Source: JBAZZQ01 sp041658725 (lineage in GTDB: Bacteria; Planctomycetota; Phycisphaerae; JAAYCJ01). Taken from it: 64,000 nucleotides of DNA. Shown in pieces: positions 1 to 7,943 of this stretch. A program made the position numbers and the translations under genes. Below the pieces are notes generated by a model. It made no database searches, was not told the origin of the DNA, and saw nothing but the letters and a program-made list of their open reading frames with translations. The first letter of the stretch is position 1, and each line of letters starts with the position of its first letter. The DNA lies in assembly GCA_041658725.1 (NCBI GenBank), contig JBAZZQ010000010.1, positions 16,790 through 80,789 on the forward strand, written 5' to 3'.

Positions 1-1
1 A

Positions 2-793
2 CTGGCGGCCTTGCTGCCAACTTTAATAACGTTGGCAATTTTGATGTATTTGATTTCGTTTATAAATGATAACTTTGGCAGATATATTGGTTTGGGGATA
101 ACTAAAGGAGCTGGGTGGATTTGGCCTGACTTGCATACTCCGAGTGGGGAAGAGGTGGAAAATTATCTTAAATCACGTGGGGTGACTGTTACTTCGATGG
201 GGGAAAAAAGTTATCAAAAACTCTTCATTCAAGCTCGCCATGATCTTCGCGCAAAAAAATTGGATGAAGTGGGCCGAAGCTGGGTTATGGTCCTGGTAGG
301 ATTTGTCCTGGCTTTATTTTTGGTAACTTTTCTGGGATTATTCCTGGCGAGTTTTATTGGCAGAACATTGTGGCAGACCCTGGAATCGACGATTATTCGA
401 ATTCCCATCGTTAAACAGATTTATCCTTACGTTAAACAGGTAACGGATTATGTTTTTGGTCAGAAAAAACTCGATTTTTCCCGTGTTGTGGCGGTTCAGT
501 ATCCTCGGCTGGGGGTTTGGTCTCTTGGATTCGTTACAGGACCCGCGATCAGCTCCTTTCAGGAGATGGATAGTGAAGGGAGGGAGTATGTTACCGTCTT
601 TATTCCAACGAGTCCGACCCCTTTTACGGGGTTTGTGATAACGGCACTCAAGCAAGACGTTCTGGATTTACCCCTGACCATCGACCAGGTTTTTAGATTT
701 CTTATCAGTGGAGGAGTCGTCAGCCCGGAGATTACCCTATTATCTGCCGATAATGAAAATAAAGAAGCGAATAGTGGCAAGGACGGTGTATAG
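2..793 (+). CDS. DUF502 family membrane protein (5' partial)
   Basis: Predicted inner-membrane protein of the DUF502 family; its biochemical role is not known. The reading frame is open to the left edge of the window, so the true start is missing; the first in-frame TTG at 11 is unlikely to be the start because the hydrophobic segment is already under way there. Two membrane segments are visible, one at the N-terminus (LPTLITLAILMYLISF) and one around residues 95-118. They are followed by the family's hallmark stretch with RIPIVKQIYPYVKQVTDYVF and a C-terminal soluble part containing FIPTSPTPFTGFV. A roughly 50-residue soluble insertion between the two membrane segments is longer than in short DUF502 proteins. 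The gene sits upstream of HPF with a 43-base gap and may share its transcript. Family assignment is confident; function is unknown. Confidence 0.82.
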   Translation: MAALLPTLITLAILMYLISFINDNFGRYIGLGITKGAGWIWPDLHTPSGEEVENYLKSRGVTVTSMGEKSYQKLFIQARHDLRAKKLDEVGRSWVMVLVGFVLALFLVTFLGLFLASFIGRTLWQTLESTIIRIPIVKQIYPYVKQVTDYVFGQKKLDFSRVVAVQYPRLGVWSLGFVTGPAISSFQEMDSEGREYVTVFIPTSPTPFTGFVITALKQDVLDLPLTIDQVFRFLISGGVVSPEITLLSADNENKEANSGKDGV

Positions 794-836
794 CGGTTAC
801 AATTAACTTTAAACCTTGTTTCGAAAGGAGAGACAC

Positions 837-1166
837 ATGCAAGTAACGATTATCGGAAGACACATGGACGTTCCACAGGATTTAAAACGGTATATTGAAG
901 AAAAGGCCCAAAAGCTTCCTCATTACTATGATCGGGTTATGGCGGTCGAAGTTTTGGTCGAAGGAGAACACTCCGCCAAACGGGTGGAGCTGGTGGTAAC
1001 AGTTGCCGGTCATGAGAATTTTGTCGCGCAGGAAAAAGGGGACGATATTTTTGCCTGTTTTGATATCTGTATTGGCCATATTGAAAAACAGTTAACGCGG
1101 TTTAAAGATCGCATCCGAGATAAAAAGCATCGTGTCCGAACCGGCCAGGAAGAGACAGAGGCCTAG
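837..1166 (+). CDS. hpf: Ribosome hibernation promoting factor (short HPF/RaiA type)
   Basis: Binds the 30S decoding region and holds ribosomes in an inactive, stable state when growth stops. The 109-residue protein begins MQVTIIGRHMDVPQDLKRYI, the usual first strand and helix of the sigma-54 modulation/HPF fold, and ends soon after IEKQLTRFKDRIRDKKHR, so it is a short form without the C-terminal dimerisation domain of long HPF. I chose ATG 837 over an upstream TTG (816) because AAAGGAG lies at 824-830 with ideal spacing. It is followed by a strong hairpin (1204-1257) and then by the ptsN-like gene, a neighbourhood seen in many bacteria (hpf next to ptsN and HPr), which supports the call and suggests joint control with nutrient status. 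Confidence 0.92.
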   Translation: MQVTIIGRHMDVPQDLKRYIEEKAQKLPHYYDRVMAVEVLVEGEHSAKRVELVVTVAGHENFVAQEKGDDIFACFDICIGHIEKQLTRFKDRIRDKKHRVRTGQEETEA

Positions 1167-1203
1167 TATGGGCGTGCCAATATCTTTGGGCAATATACGA
1201 GCC

Positions 1204-1257
1204 GCGACCGTGATGGAACGGGTGATTATTTTTTGTCACCCGTTCCATCACGGTCGC
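1204..1257 (+). repeat. Perfect 22-bp inverted repeat, possible terminator
   Basis: Arms at 1204-1225 and 1236-1257 are perfect complements around a 10-base T-rich loop. The hairpin could end transcription after hpf, but the T-run is in the loop and none follows the stem, so it is not a classical intrinsic terminator. The left arm starts with the word CGAGCCGCGACCGT, which recurs at 7843-7856, so it may instead be a member of a dispersed repeat family. Confidence 0.7.
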
Positions 1258-1326
1258 GTGCGTAGAAGAGAAGAGTGGTAATCGATTGTTGAATTTGTTA
1301 TATTATAAACTTTTGAGGGTTTCTAA

Positions 1327-1797
1327 ATGAAACTGGCGGACATCATTGTTAAAGAGGCCATTATTGCGGATTTGCAGGCAAAGGATCGCGATGGTGTGGT
1401 CAAGGAAATGGTTGATAAGCTTGTCGAGGTCGGGCGGTTGGGCGCCAAGGAAGCACCGGAAATAATCAAGTCGATCATTAAACGTGAGAAGCAGGGCAGC
1501 ACGGGTTTCGGCAAGGGAGTTGCCGTTCCGCACGTGAAACATACGGGATCAAAGTCCCTGGTGGCCACGATCGGAAGAAGCAGCGGCGGGGTGGATTTCG
1601 CTGCGCTGGATCGTGCTCCGGTTTATATCGTGGTCCTGCTTTTGTCCTCGCCTGATAACCCGGAGGAACATTTACAGGCCATGGAAACGATCTTCCGGCA
1701 TCTCCAGCGAGACAACTTCAGGAAGTTTTTGAGGCAGGCCCAGAATGTGGGTCAGATTATCGAGCTGATCAATGAGGCCGAGGAGATACCTGCCTAG
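1327..1797 (+). CDS. ptsN: PTS EIIA component, fructose/nitrogen type
   Basis: Phosphoryl acceptor domain of the PTS_EIIA_2 type, 156 residues. The phosphorylated histidine is H69 in GFGKGVAVPHVKH, and the flanking TGFGKGVAVPH stretch is diagnostic. There is no EIIB or EIIC domain and no sugar permease gene nearby, so a regulatory role like PtsN (nitrogen, potassium or envelope control) is more likely than sugar uptake. HPr and EI follow directly, giving a compact phosphorelay EI to HPr to EIIA. The start ATG has only a weak upstream purine stretch (GAGGG), but the protein begins as the family does (MKLADIIVKEAIIADL). Its end lies about 50 bases before the HPr start, so the three genes are probably one operon. 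Confidence 0.88.
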   Translation: MKLADIIVKEAIIADLQAKDRDGVVKEMVDKLVEVGRLGAKEAPEIIKSIIKREKQGSTGFGKGVAVPHVKHTGSKSLVATIGRSSGGVDFAALDRAPVYIVVLLLSSPDNPEEHLQAMETIFRHLQRDNFRKFLRQAQNVGQIIELINEAEEIPA

Positions 1798-1849
1798 GCG
1801 ATTACAAGAAAGTCTGCAAAGGCAACCTCTCCAGGGAAAGGAAAGCAAC

Positions 1850-2251
1850 GTGAGCCAGGTAAATGGACAACTTCCTCTCTATCGAGAAAACGATGATATG
1901 TCGTGGTCTGTCAAGGCAGACCCTGCTATTAATGAATGCAAGGCAAATAAAAAAATGACAGAATCGCCGACCAATGACGGCAACATGATTGTAAGACAGG
2001 TGGAGATATCCAATAAAATGGGTCTGCATGCCAGACCGGCTATGCAATTTGTGGATTTGGCGAATAAGTTTACCAGTCAGATTAGTGTATGCAAAAATAC
2101 GCAGTGCGTAAACGCCAAGAGCATTATGGAGCTCCTACTGCTGGCGGCGGGAGCGGGTACTGTATTAAGCATAAAAGCCGAGGGGTCCGATGCCGACGAG
2201 GCGGTTGAAGCCCTGATTAAGTTGGTTGACGGCAAATTCGGTGAAGAATAA
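1850..2251 (+). CDS. ptsH: Phosphocarrier protein HPr with N-terminal extension
   Basis: Carries phosphate from EI to EIIA. The last 88 residues are a full HPr domain: the active histidine is in NKMGLHARPA, and the regulatory serine region is NAKSIMELL, so phosphorylation by an HPr kinase is possible in principle. An ATG directly before the domain (1985) has no good ribosome site, whereas GTG 1850 has GGGAAAGGAAAG just upstream; that start adds about 45 polar residues of no known fold. I prefer 1850 but a shorter protein starting at 1985 cannot be excluded. The gene sits between EIIA and EI and ends 23 bases before EI, consistent with one phosphorelay operon. Confidence 0.85.
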   Translation: MSQVNGQLPLYRENDDMSWSVKADPAINECKANKKMTESPTNDGNMIVRQVEISNKMGLHARPAMQFVDLANKFTSQISVCKNTQCVNAKSIMELLLLAAGAGTVLSIKAEGSDADEAVEALIKLVDGKFGEE

Positions 2252-2274
2252 AGAATTAAAGGGCGTTAAATTTC

Positions 2275-4041
2275 ATGGAAATTAAGAAAGGGATCGCGGT
2301 TTCTCCGGGATTGGCGATAGCGCCGGCCATGGTGCTTGATGCCCAGGAATTCCGCATCTCTCAGCGCCGGGTGAACCCTTCGGATGTGCCTCACGAGTTG
2401 GAATTGATGCAAAAGGCGATCACCGGATCGATCGGCGAGATCAACCAGCTTCGCGTACAGGTGGCGGACAAGCATGGTCAGGAGACGGCGAGGATTTTTG
2501 ACTTTCACCTGGCGATTTTGGACGATCCCCAGGTTTGCCGACGAATGGAACAGTCCGTGGTGGAAGAGAATTATTCCGCCGCTTACGCCGTGTCCCTGGA
2601 AATGCGGCGTCACGTGCGTGATTTTTTGGAAATTAACGACCAGTATTTCAGCGAGCGCGTCAAGGACGTGTACGATGTGGAGCGGCGATTGCTGCGACAC
2701 CTGGTCGGTGGGCGCAAGGAAGGGTTGGCTCATCTTTTGAGCGACGCGATTGTCATCGCGCACGATTTGACCCCCTCCCAGACCGCGAGCCTGGATCGCA
2801 AGCATGTTCTTGGTTTTGCCACCGATGCCGGTGGTCTGACCAGTCACACGGCAATCGTGGCCCGTGCCCAGGGAATTCCAGCGGTGGTGGGACTCAACGA
2901 CATCACAGCCGACACCAGTCCGGGAGACCTGATCATTATCGATGGTAATCGCGGGATTGTGATTATCGATCCCGACGAGCATACTCTGGAAGAAATTCGC
3001 CAGCAGCAGGAAGAGCACATCCTGGTGGTGGCGAATCTGGCGGAATTGCGGTCGCTGCCGGCCGTCACGAAAGACGATCACCGGATAACGCTTTTGGGGA
3101 ATATCGAATTTCCCCACGAGGCCGACGATTGCATCAAGACCGGAGCGGAAGGGATCGGGTTGTATCGGACGGAATTTTTATACTTAAGCAGCGAGCGCGA
3201 ACCGACGGAAGAAGAGCATTACGAAGCCTACGTGACCGTGTTGGAAGCGGCCGGAGACAAGCCGGTGATTATCCGCACTCTCGATCTTGGAGCCGACAAA
3301 TTCACTCAGGCCCGGACCAGCGAGCCGGAGCGAAACCCGTTCCTGGGGTGCCGGTCGATTCGATATTGCCTGAGGCATTTGAATATCTTCAAGCGTCAGC
3401 TTCGGGCTATTCTGCGGGCTTCGGTGAAGGGGAATCTCAAGATCATGCTCCCTCTGATCACCCAGTTGACGGAGTTGCGGCAGACCAAAATGATCATCAA
3501 CGACGTGATGGAAGATTTGGAAGAAGAGGGGCAGGAATTTCGTCGGGATATTCCGGTCGGGGTGATGATCGAGACCCCTGCGGCGGCGATTAAGGCCACG
3601 TCCTTGGCGCGGGAAGCCGATTTCTTCAGTATCGGAACCAACGATTTAATTCAATACACCCTGGCCGTTGATCGTGGGAATGAACGGGTCGCCAGTATGT
3701 ATACGGCCACGGATCCTGCCGTAATACGGCTGATGCGCGATGTGATTCGTCATGCCGGTCGGGCGGAGATTAACGTGTCGTTGTGCGGTGAAATGGCGGG
3801 ACAACCCGAATTCACCCTCCTTCTGCTTGGACTGGGGTTGAAGACCTTTTCCATGAATCCTCATGCCATACCGGAGATTAAACGGATGATCCGATCCGTG
3901 ACCATGGACCAAGCCCGGTCGGTGGCTCGGCAGGTTCTGAAACTGGATACGGACCGGCAGGTTCTGAGCTTTCTGTTTGAAGAAACACGCAAGGTTCTCC
4001 CGGGATTTGTAAGTTCGGGCACGTCCCTGGGGTTGCATTAA
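2275..4041 (+). CDS. ptsI: Phosphoenolpyruvate-protein phosphotransferase (PTS enzyme I)
   Basis: Transfers phosphate from phosphoenolpyruvate to HPr; cytoplasmic. The 588-residue length is normal for EI. The N-terminal HPr-binding and phosphohistidine domains come first, with the active histidine at H191 in GGLTSHTAIVARAQGIPAVV. The C-terminal TIM-barrel PEP-binding domain shows GIGLYRTEFLYL, a GVMIETPAAA stretch, FSIGTNDLIQYTLAVDRGN, and the active-site cysteine in SLCGEMAGQPEF. It is the last gene of the EIIA-HPr-EI group. Because no PTS permease is present in the window, the relay probably senses the PEP/pyruvate ratio. The next gene starts 15 bases after the stop. Confidence 0.97.
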   Translation: MEIKKGIAVSPGLAIAPAMVLDAQEFRISQRRVNPSDVPHELELMQKAITGSIGEINQLRVQVADKHGQETARIFDFHLAILDDPQVCRRMEQSVVEENYSAAYAVSLEMRRHVRDFLEINDQYFSERVKDVYDVERRLLRHLVGGRKEGLAHLLSDAIVIAHDLTPSQTASLDRKHVLGFATDAGGLTSHTAIVARAQGIPAVVGLNDITADTSPGDLIIIDGNRGIVIIDPDEHTLEEIRQQQEEHILVVANLAELRSLPAVTKDDHRITLLGNIEFPHEADDCIKTGAEGIGLYRTEFLYLSSEREPTEEEHYEAYVTVLEAAGDKPVIIRTLDLGADKFTQARTSEPERNPFLGCRSIRYCLRHLNIFKRQLRAILRASVKGNLKIMLPLITQLTELRQTKMIINDVMEDLEEEGQEFRRDIPVGVMIETPAAAIKATSLAREADFFSIGTNDLIQYTLAVDRGNERVASMYTATDPAVIRLMRDVIRHAGRAEINVSLCGEMAGQPEFTLLLLGLGLKTFSMNPHAIPEIKRMIRSVTMDQARSVARQVLKLDTDRQVLSFLFEETRKVLPGFVSSGTSLGLH

Positions 4042-4055
4042 ATGATTTATGATTT

Positions 4056-4688
4056 ATGATTTTGAGACAAATATTAGAGTTGGAATTTTCGATTGAAGGT
4101 ATGCTTCGATTCCTTTCGCATCTGGAGTTGCAGCATTTTTTCTCCAGGTTGGCGTTGCGAGCGAACTTGCCGGTTTATTTCACGCAGGGGTTTAATCCGC
4201 GTCCCCGCATCAGCCTTCCCGTTCCTCGCTCGGTGGGGATCGGTTCCTGGGATGACCGGGCGAGAATCGAGATGGAAGAAAATATCGATCCCGCCGAGGC
4301 GATGGAAAAGCTTCGCGGTTTCGTGCCCTTCGAGCTGGAGTTCAAACGCGCGTGGATGACCGAGCCTGGGCGATTGGAGCGTGTCAACGCGATTGAATGG
4401 CAGATCGACCTTGACGGGTTGGACCCCGAAACGATTTCATCGAGGATCGGCGAAATCCTGGCCGGACCGGTCAACATGACCCGACGAGCCAAAAAAACGG
4501 ATAAAGAATATTCGGTCGATTTTCGACCGCTGATCCTGGAAATGTCCCGGCAGGAGAATTTTCTGCGGGCGAAAATCGCCTATACTCCGCAGGGAAGCAT
4601 TAGGCCGGGAGAATTACTGGAAATTCTGCACTTGCCTAAAAAGGAATTTTTAGGCAGAATGACCCGAATAAAAACTTATTGGAATTGA
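4056..4688 (+). CDS. DUF2344 / TIGR03936 family protein (radical-SAM-linked)
   Basis: A 210-residue protein of the family that occurs either fused to, or next to, a B12-binding radical SAM protein and is typically followed by a ribonuclease E/G gene, as here. The sequence has the family's early signature FLSHLELQHFFSRLALRA and the GFNPRPRISLPVP stretch. The function is not established; the context of rng and ribosomal genes in other bacteria suggests a link to RNA modification or processing. No radical SAM partner is visible in the window, so the partner, if any, lies elsewhere. The start ATG is preceded by two short in-frame-stop ATGs, so the exact start is uncertain by a few codons. Confidence 0.82.
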   Translation: MILRQILELEFSIEGMLRFLSHLELQHFFSRLALRANLPVYFTQGFNPRPRISLPVPRSVGIGSWDDRARIEMEENIDPAEAMEKLRGFVPFELEFKRAWMTEPGRLERVNAIEWQIDLDGLDPETISSRIGEILAGPVNMTRRAKKTDKEYSVDFRPLILEMSRQENFLRAKIAYTPQGSIRPGELLEILHLPKKEFLGRMTRIKTYWN

Positions 4689-4702
4689 AGAGGTAACAGA
4701 AC

Positions 4703-6436
4703 TTGGAAAAGTTAATGTTGATCAATGATGTTCGGAGCGAGGAATGCCGAATCGCCATCGTCAATAATGGCAAGCTCGATGAATTGTTCTCCGAGCGGGC
4801 CTCGGCGGAATCGCATGTTGGAAACATTTACAAGGGGCGGATCACCAACGTGGAGCCGAGCATTCAGGCGGCCTTTATCGATTTCGGCTTTGAGAAAAAT
4901 GGTTTTTTGCATATTTCCGACGTGCATCCGCAGTATTTTTCCCGCCCGCAGCAGCAACGTCGTCGCAATGAGAGCGTCAAGGAGCGGGTGGGTCAAAAAA
5001 CTCCTCGTCGCGAACGTCCTCCCATTCAGCACTGTCTTCGACGAGGGCAGGAAGTGGTGGTGCAGATGACCAAGGAAGGGATCGGAAGCAAAGGACCGAC
5101 GCTGACCACCTATATCAGTATTCCAGGCCGGTATCTGGTCATGATGCCGGGAATGAGCCGGTTGGGCATATCACGAAAAATCGAGGACGAGGAGGTTCGG
5201 ACAAAATTGCGGCAGGTGGTTTCCGAACTGGAGTTGCCCGACAATATCGGGTTTATCGTTCGCACCGCCGGGATCGACCGCAGCAAGCGGGAATTACAGA
5301 GGGACTTGAATTATCTCAAGCGGCTGTGGAAAGTGGTCCAGCATCGGATCAACACGTCCAAAAGCCCGGTCGAAGTGTACCAGGAATCCGATCTGGTGAC
5401 GCGCACGATACGCGATATTTTTACTCCCGAAATTGAGAGGATCATCGTGGATGACCCACAAATCGCCCAAAAGGCCAGGGATTTTCTCGGAATCGTGATG
5501 CCCCGCTATCAGGAACGCGTGGAATTGTATGAGGATAAGATTCCCCTGTTTTACAAATACACCGTCGAGGATCAACTCATCCAGATCACTTCCCGCCGGG
5601 TGGATTTGGCTAGCGGTGGATTTATCGTTATCGATCAGGCCGAAGCCCTGGTGGCCATCGACGTCAACAGCGGGAAATTCAAGTTGTCTTCCGACGCCGA
5701 GCGTACGGCGCTGGAGATCAACCTCGAAGCCGCCGACGAAATTATGCGCCAACTAAAACTGCGCGACATGGGCGGAGTGATCGTGATCGATTTTATCGAT
5801 ATGCGAATGGAAAATCACCGCCGGGAAGTCGAGCGCACGGTCCGCGAGGCCCTGAAAAACGATCGTGCCAAGACCAAAGTCCTGAAAATGAGTCAGTTCG
5901 GGATTATTGAACTGACCCGTCAGCGGGTCAGGCCTTCGCGCGAACGATCTCTCTATGTCGATTGCTCGTACTGCGGCGGAGCAGGGCAGATTAAAACTCC
6001 TGAATCCATCAGCCTCGACATTATGAGGCTGATCCAGCTTGCCCTGTATCAGCAAAATGTCGAACTGCTCGAAGTCACTTTACCTTCCAGCGTTTTTGAA
6101 TATCTCCACAATCGCCGAAATCGCGAATTGCTTCGGCTGGAAGAAGATACGAAGAAAAAGATTCGTCTGTATCTGGGAAAGGACCTTTCGCCCGAAGCGG
6201 TTGGGATCAAATGTTTCGACGTCAGGGATCAGGAAATTCCGTTGGAACATATAGGCCATCTTCCAGGAATCAAAGACGCAAAAATCGTCGAATTGAGATC
6301 CTCGCACGTTCGCCCCAGACATGAGGAGCAAAAAAGCGGTAGGCACGCTCCTGAAATTGAGTATCGTCCGCCGGAAGAACTGGTCGAAAACGATACTTTA
6401 ATGCTGGAAAACAGCACGCCTCTGGATGAGGAGTAG
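4703..6436 (+). CDS. rng: Ribonuclease E/G family protein
   Basis: Endoribonuclease that processes or decays RNA; 577 residues, close to RNase G plus extra segments. Start is TTG 4703, supported by GAAGAGG about ten bases upstream. Domains in order: an S1 RNA-binding domain (about residues 37-135) that is interrupted by a basic insertion rich in R, Q and K (near 75-105), then the catalytic core with the metal-binding aspartates in ALVAIDVNSG and VIVIDFIDMRM, and the zinc-link cysteines in DCSYCGGAG. The tail after about residue 545 is polar and acidic and may be unstructured. It follows the DUF2344 gene with a 14-base gap, a conserved pairing. A large hairpin follows the stop codon. Confidence 0.94.
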   Translation: MEKLMLINDVRSEECRIAIVNNGKLDELFSERASAESHVGNIYKGRITNVEPSIQAAFIDFGFEKNGFLHISDVHPQYFSRPQQQRRRNESVKERVGQKTPRRERPPIQHCLRRGQEVVVQMTKEGIGSKGPTLTTYISIPGRYLVMMPGMSRLGISRKIEDEEVRTKLRQVVSELELPDNIGFIVRTAGIDRSKRELQRDLNYLKRLWKVVQHRINTSKSPVEVYQESDLVTRTIRDIFTPEIERIIVDDPQIAQKARDFLGIVMPRYQERVELYEDKIPLFYKYTVEDQLIQITSRRVDLASGGFIVIDQAEALVAIDVNSGKFKLSSDAERTALEINLEAADEIMRQLKLRDMGGVIVIDFIDMRMENHRREVERTVREALKNDRAKTKVLKMSQFGIIELTRQRVRPSRERSLYVDCSYCGGAGQIKTPESISLDIMRLIQLALYQQNVELLEVTLPSSVFEYLHNRRNRELLRLEEDTKKKIRLYLGKDLSPEAVGIKCFDVRDQEIPLEHIGHLPGIKDAKIVELRSSHVRPRHEEQKSGRHAPEIEYRPPEELVENDTLMLENSTPLDEE

Positions 6437-6448
6437 GAACCAAATTTT

Positions 6449-6535
6449 GGGGTGGCATGGGCAAGTATTCTTGCCCGTGTCCTTTGGTATATGCGAGGAA
6501 AAACACGGGCAATAAGAATTGCCCATGCCACCCAA
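6449..6535 (+). repeat. Nested palindromic repeat after rng
   Basis: Left arm 6449-6480 and right arm 6503-6535 form an imperfect stem of about 31 bp: GGGTGGCATGGGCAA ... TTGCCCATGCCACCC outside, and TTGCCCGTGT ... ACACGGGCAA inside. Each arm can also fold on itself (GGGCAA with TTGCCC). It lies 12 bases after the rng stop and could halt transcription, but has no T-run; the word GGGTGGCATG recurs at 10,162, so it is more likely a dispersed repeat element. Confidence 0.72.
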
Positions 6536-6634
6536 CACCATGAACTTATGCGCCCCCCCTGTGCTTTCACATCCTTCTGTTTGAACAATATTGAATTTTA
6601 ATACAAAAATCTTTCACTTTGTTGAGATTTAGCC

Positions 6635-6663
6635 TTGACAATATTCAAATCTTCGGATATGTT
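6635..6663 (+). promoter_or_regulatory. Sigma-70-like promoter for the DUF2089 gene
   Basis: TTGACA at 6635-6640, a 17-base spacer and TATGTT at 6658-6663. Transcription would begin near 6670, only about eight bases before the ATG at 6678, so the messenger would have a very short leader. Confidence 0.5.
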
Positions 6664-6677
6664 ACTCATGGTGGATT

Positions 6678-7037
6678 ATGCCGATCTTGAGTACCCGATG
6701 TCCGTATTGTTTCGGTCAGATGGAAGTAGCGGCGATGCATTGCACGCACTGCCGGACGAAGGTGGAGTCTCGCTTCGAACCGACAGCTCTGCTTCGGTTA
6801 AGCCCCGAACAGCAGGAGCTGGCCGTCAAATTCATTCTTGCCTCGGGCAACCTTAAGGAGCTTGCCATCCAGGAAGGGGTCAGCTATCCGACGATCCGGG
6901 GACGAATCGACCGATTGATGGAAATTCTTCGCAGCGAAAAGAGCGCCGATGCCGACCGGAGGTCGGCCATCCTCGACGCCGTCGAAGAAAAACGAATCAC
7001 CGCCGATGACGCGGCGAAACTGCTGAAAAAATCATAA
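6678..7037 (+). CDS. DUF2089 family zinc-ribbon/HTH protein
   Basis: A 119-residue probable DNA-binding regulator. Residues 8-25 hold a zinc ribbon (CPYCFGQM and CTHCRTKV). Then comes the family's RLSPEQQELAVKFILASGN segment and a helix-turn-helix (ELAIQEGVSYPTIRGRIDRL). The C-terminal 25 residues (ILDAVEEKRITADDAAKLL) match the short SHOCT-like helix pair that is also present in the two membrane proteins encoded directly downstream. In other bacteria DUF2089 genes often sit next to such envelope proteins, suggesting an envelope-stress or autoregulatory unit. Spacing to the next gene is 15 bases. Family assignment is confident; the target is unknown. Confidence 0.85.
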   Translation: MPILSTRCPYCFGQMEVAAMHCTHCRTKVESRFEPTALLRLSPEQQELAVKFILASGNLKELAIQEGVSYPTIRGRIDRLMEILRSEKSADADRRSAILDAVEEKRITADDAAKLLKKS

Positions 7038-7052
7038 TGCTTTGAGAGGAGT

Positions 7053-7826
7053 ATGACAATGACGATCTTAGGTATCTTGTTGATCGTGGCCGTGGCCGTG
7101 GGATTTATCTTATTTATCATCGGACTGATTATGCTCTTTAAGAGATCGCGGGTTTCCTCGGAACCCTTGCCGACCGAAGAATCTCGGCCGGACAATGTGG
7201 ATGAGCGCAAACGGATTCTGGAAATGTTGGCGGAGGGAAAAATCACCAACGCCGACGCTGATCGATTGCTTTCGGAGTCCTCCGCGGAAAACACTGCAAG
7301 GGAAAAAACGTCCTCACTGCATTATCGCCGCGGTGTCAATTGGCCTCGATGGGTCGCGGGGTTTGTTTTGCTTCTTTTGGGGTTTGGTCTGCTTCTTTTC
7401 CCGTTTTTGGTCTACTACAGGAGGTCTGTTAGTCATGATAATATAATCGTGGCCGCCGGACATTCTCAGCCATTTAAACCGGGACTTTCTTCCTCGTATG
7501 TACATCCGTGGGGAACCACGATGCCCGTTTTTCAATCCCAAAGCATTCATAAAACGGGCAGACAGACAATTATTGCCCCTTCAATACTGTTCATGATGAT
7601 TCCCGTTGCGGTTGCCATAATGATTTTTTGGTTTTGGATGCTCATCGACTGTATCCGCCGTCCGGTTGAGATGTTTCCCGGACTCTTTTCCTCCTCGCCG
7701 CCGGGCACAGGGGTAAAAATATTTTGGCTCTTTCTGATTTTCTTTTTTCATATTATCCCGACGATTGTTTACTACTTTGTTGTTTATCGAAATCCTTATA
7801 CCGTTATGCCGAAATTACAAACATAA
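7053..7826 (+). CDS. Membrane protein with SHOCT-like and PLDc_N-like segments
   Basis: 257 residues, no firm functional assignment. There is one N-terminal membrane segment (about residues 4-30), a cytoplasmic stretch with the SHOCT-like motif ERKRILEMLAEGKITNADAD (near 50-72), a second membrane segment (near 97-116) and a C-terminal pair of membrane helices around WFWMLIDCIRRP and KIFWLFLIFFFHIIPTIVYY, which resemble the PLDc_N two-helix domain. RBS TTGAGAGGAG precedes the ATG. The overall plan is repeated in the next gene, so the two are paralogues, and both share their SHOCT-like motif with the DUF2089 regulator upstream. I infer a small envelope-sensing operon; this is inference from shared motifs. 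Confidence 0.72.
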   Translation: MTMTILGILLIVAVAVGFILFIIGLIMLFKRSRVSSEPLPTEESRPDNVDERKRILEMLAEGKITNADADRLLSESSAENTAREKTSSLHYRRGVNWPRWVAGFVLLLLGFGLLLFPFLVYYRRSVSHDNIIVAAGHSQPFKPGLSSSYVHPWGTTMPVFQSQSIHKTGRQTIIAPSILFMMIPVAVAIMIFWFWMLIDCIRRPVEMFPGLFSSSPPGTGVKIFWLFLIFFFHIIPTIVYYFVVYRNPYTVMPKLQT

Positions 7827-7840
7827 TTTTCACCACTCGT

Positions 7841-7900
7841 AACGAGCCGCGACCGTAAGGGAGCGGGTTCTTAAAGAACCGCCCGACTGCCGTCGGGGGC
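7841..7900 (+). repeat. Dispersed palindromic repeat fragment (GAGCCGCGACCG type)
   Basis: CGAGCCGCGACCGT at 7843-7856 repeats the word that begins the hairpin at 1198-1257. Downstream are two further short stems: GGGTTCTTAAAGAACC (7864-7879) and CCGACTGCCGTCGG near 7883-7896. The block fills most of the gap between the two paralogous membrane protein genes. Confidence 0.5.
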
Positions 7901-7943
7901 TAGTTAAAAGTTCATGGTCATAGATTTTTATAGGGAGTTGATT

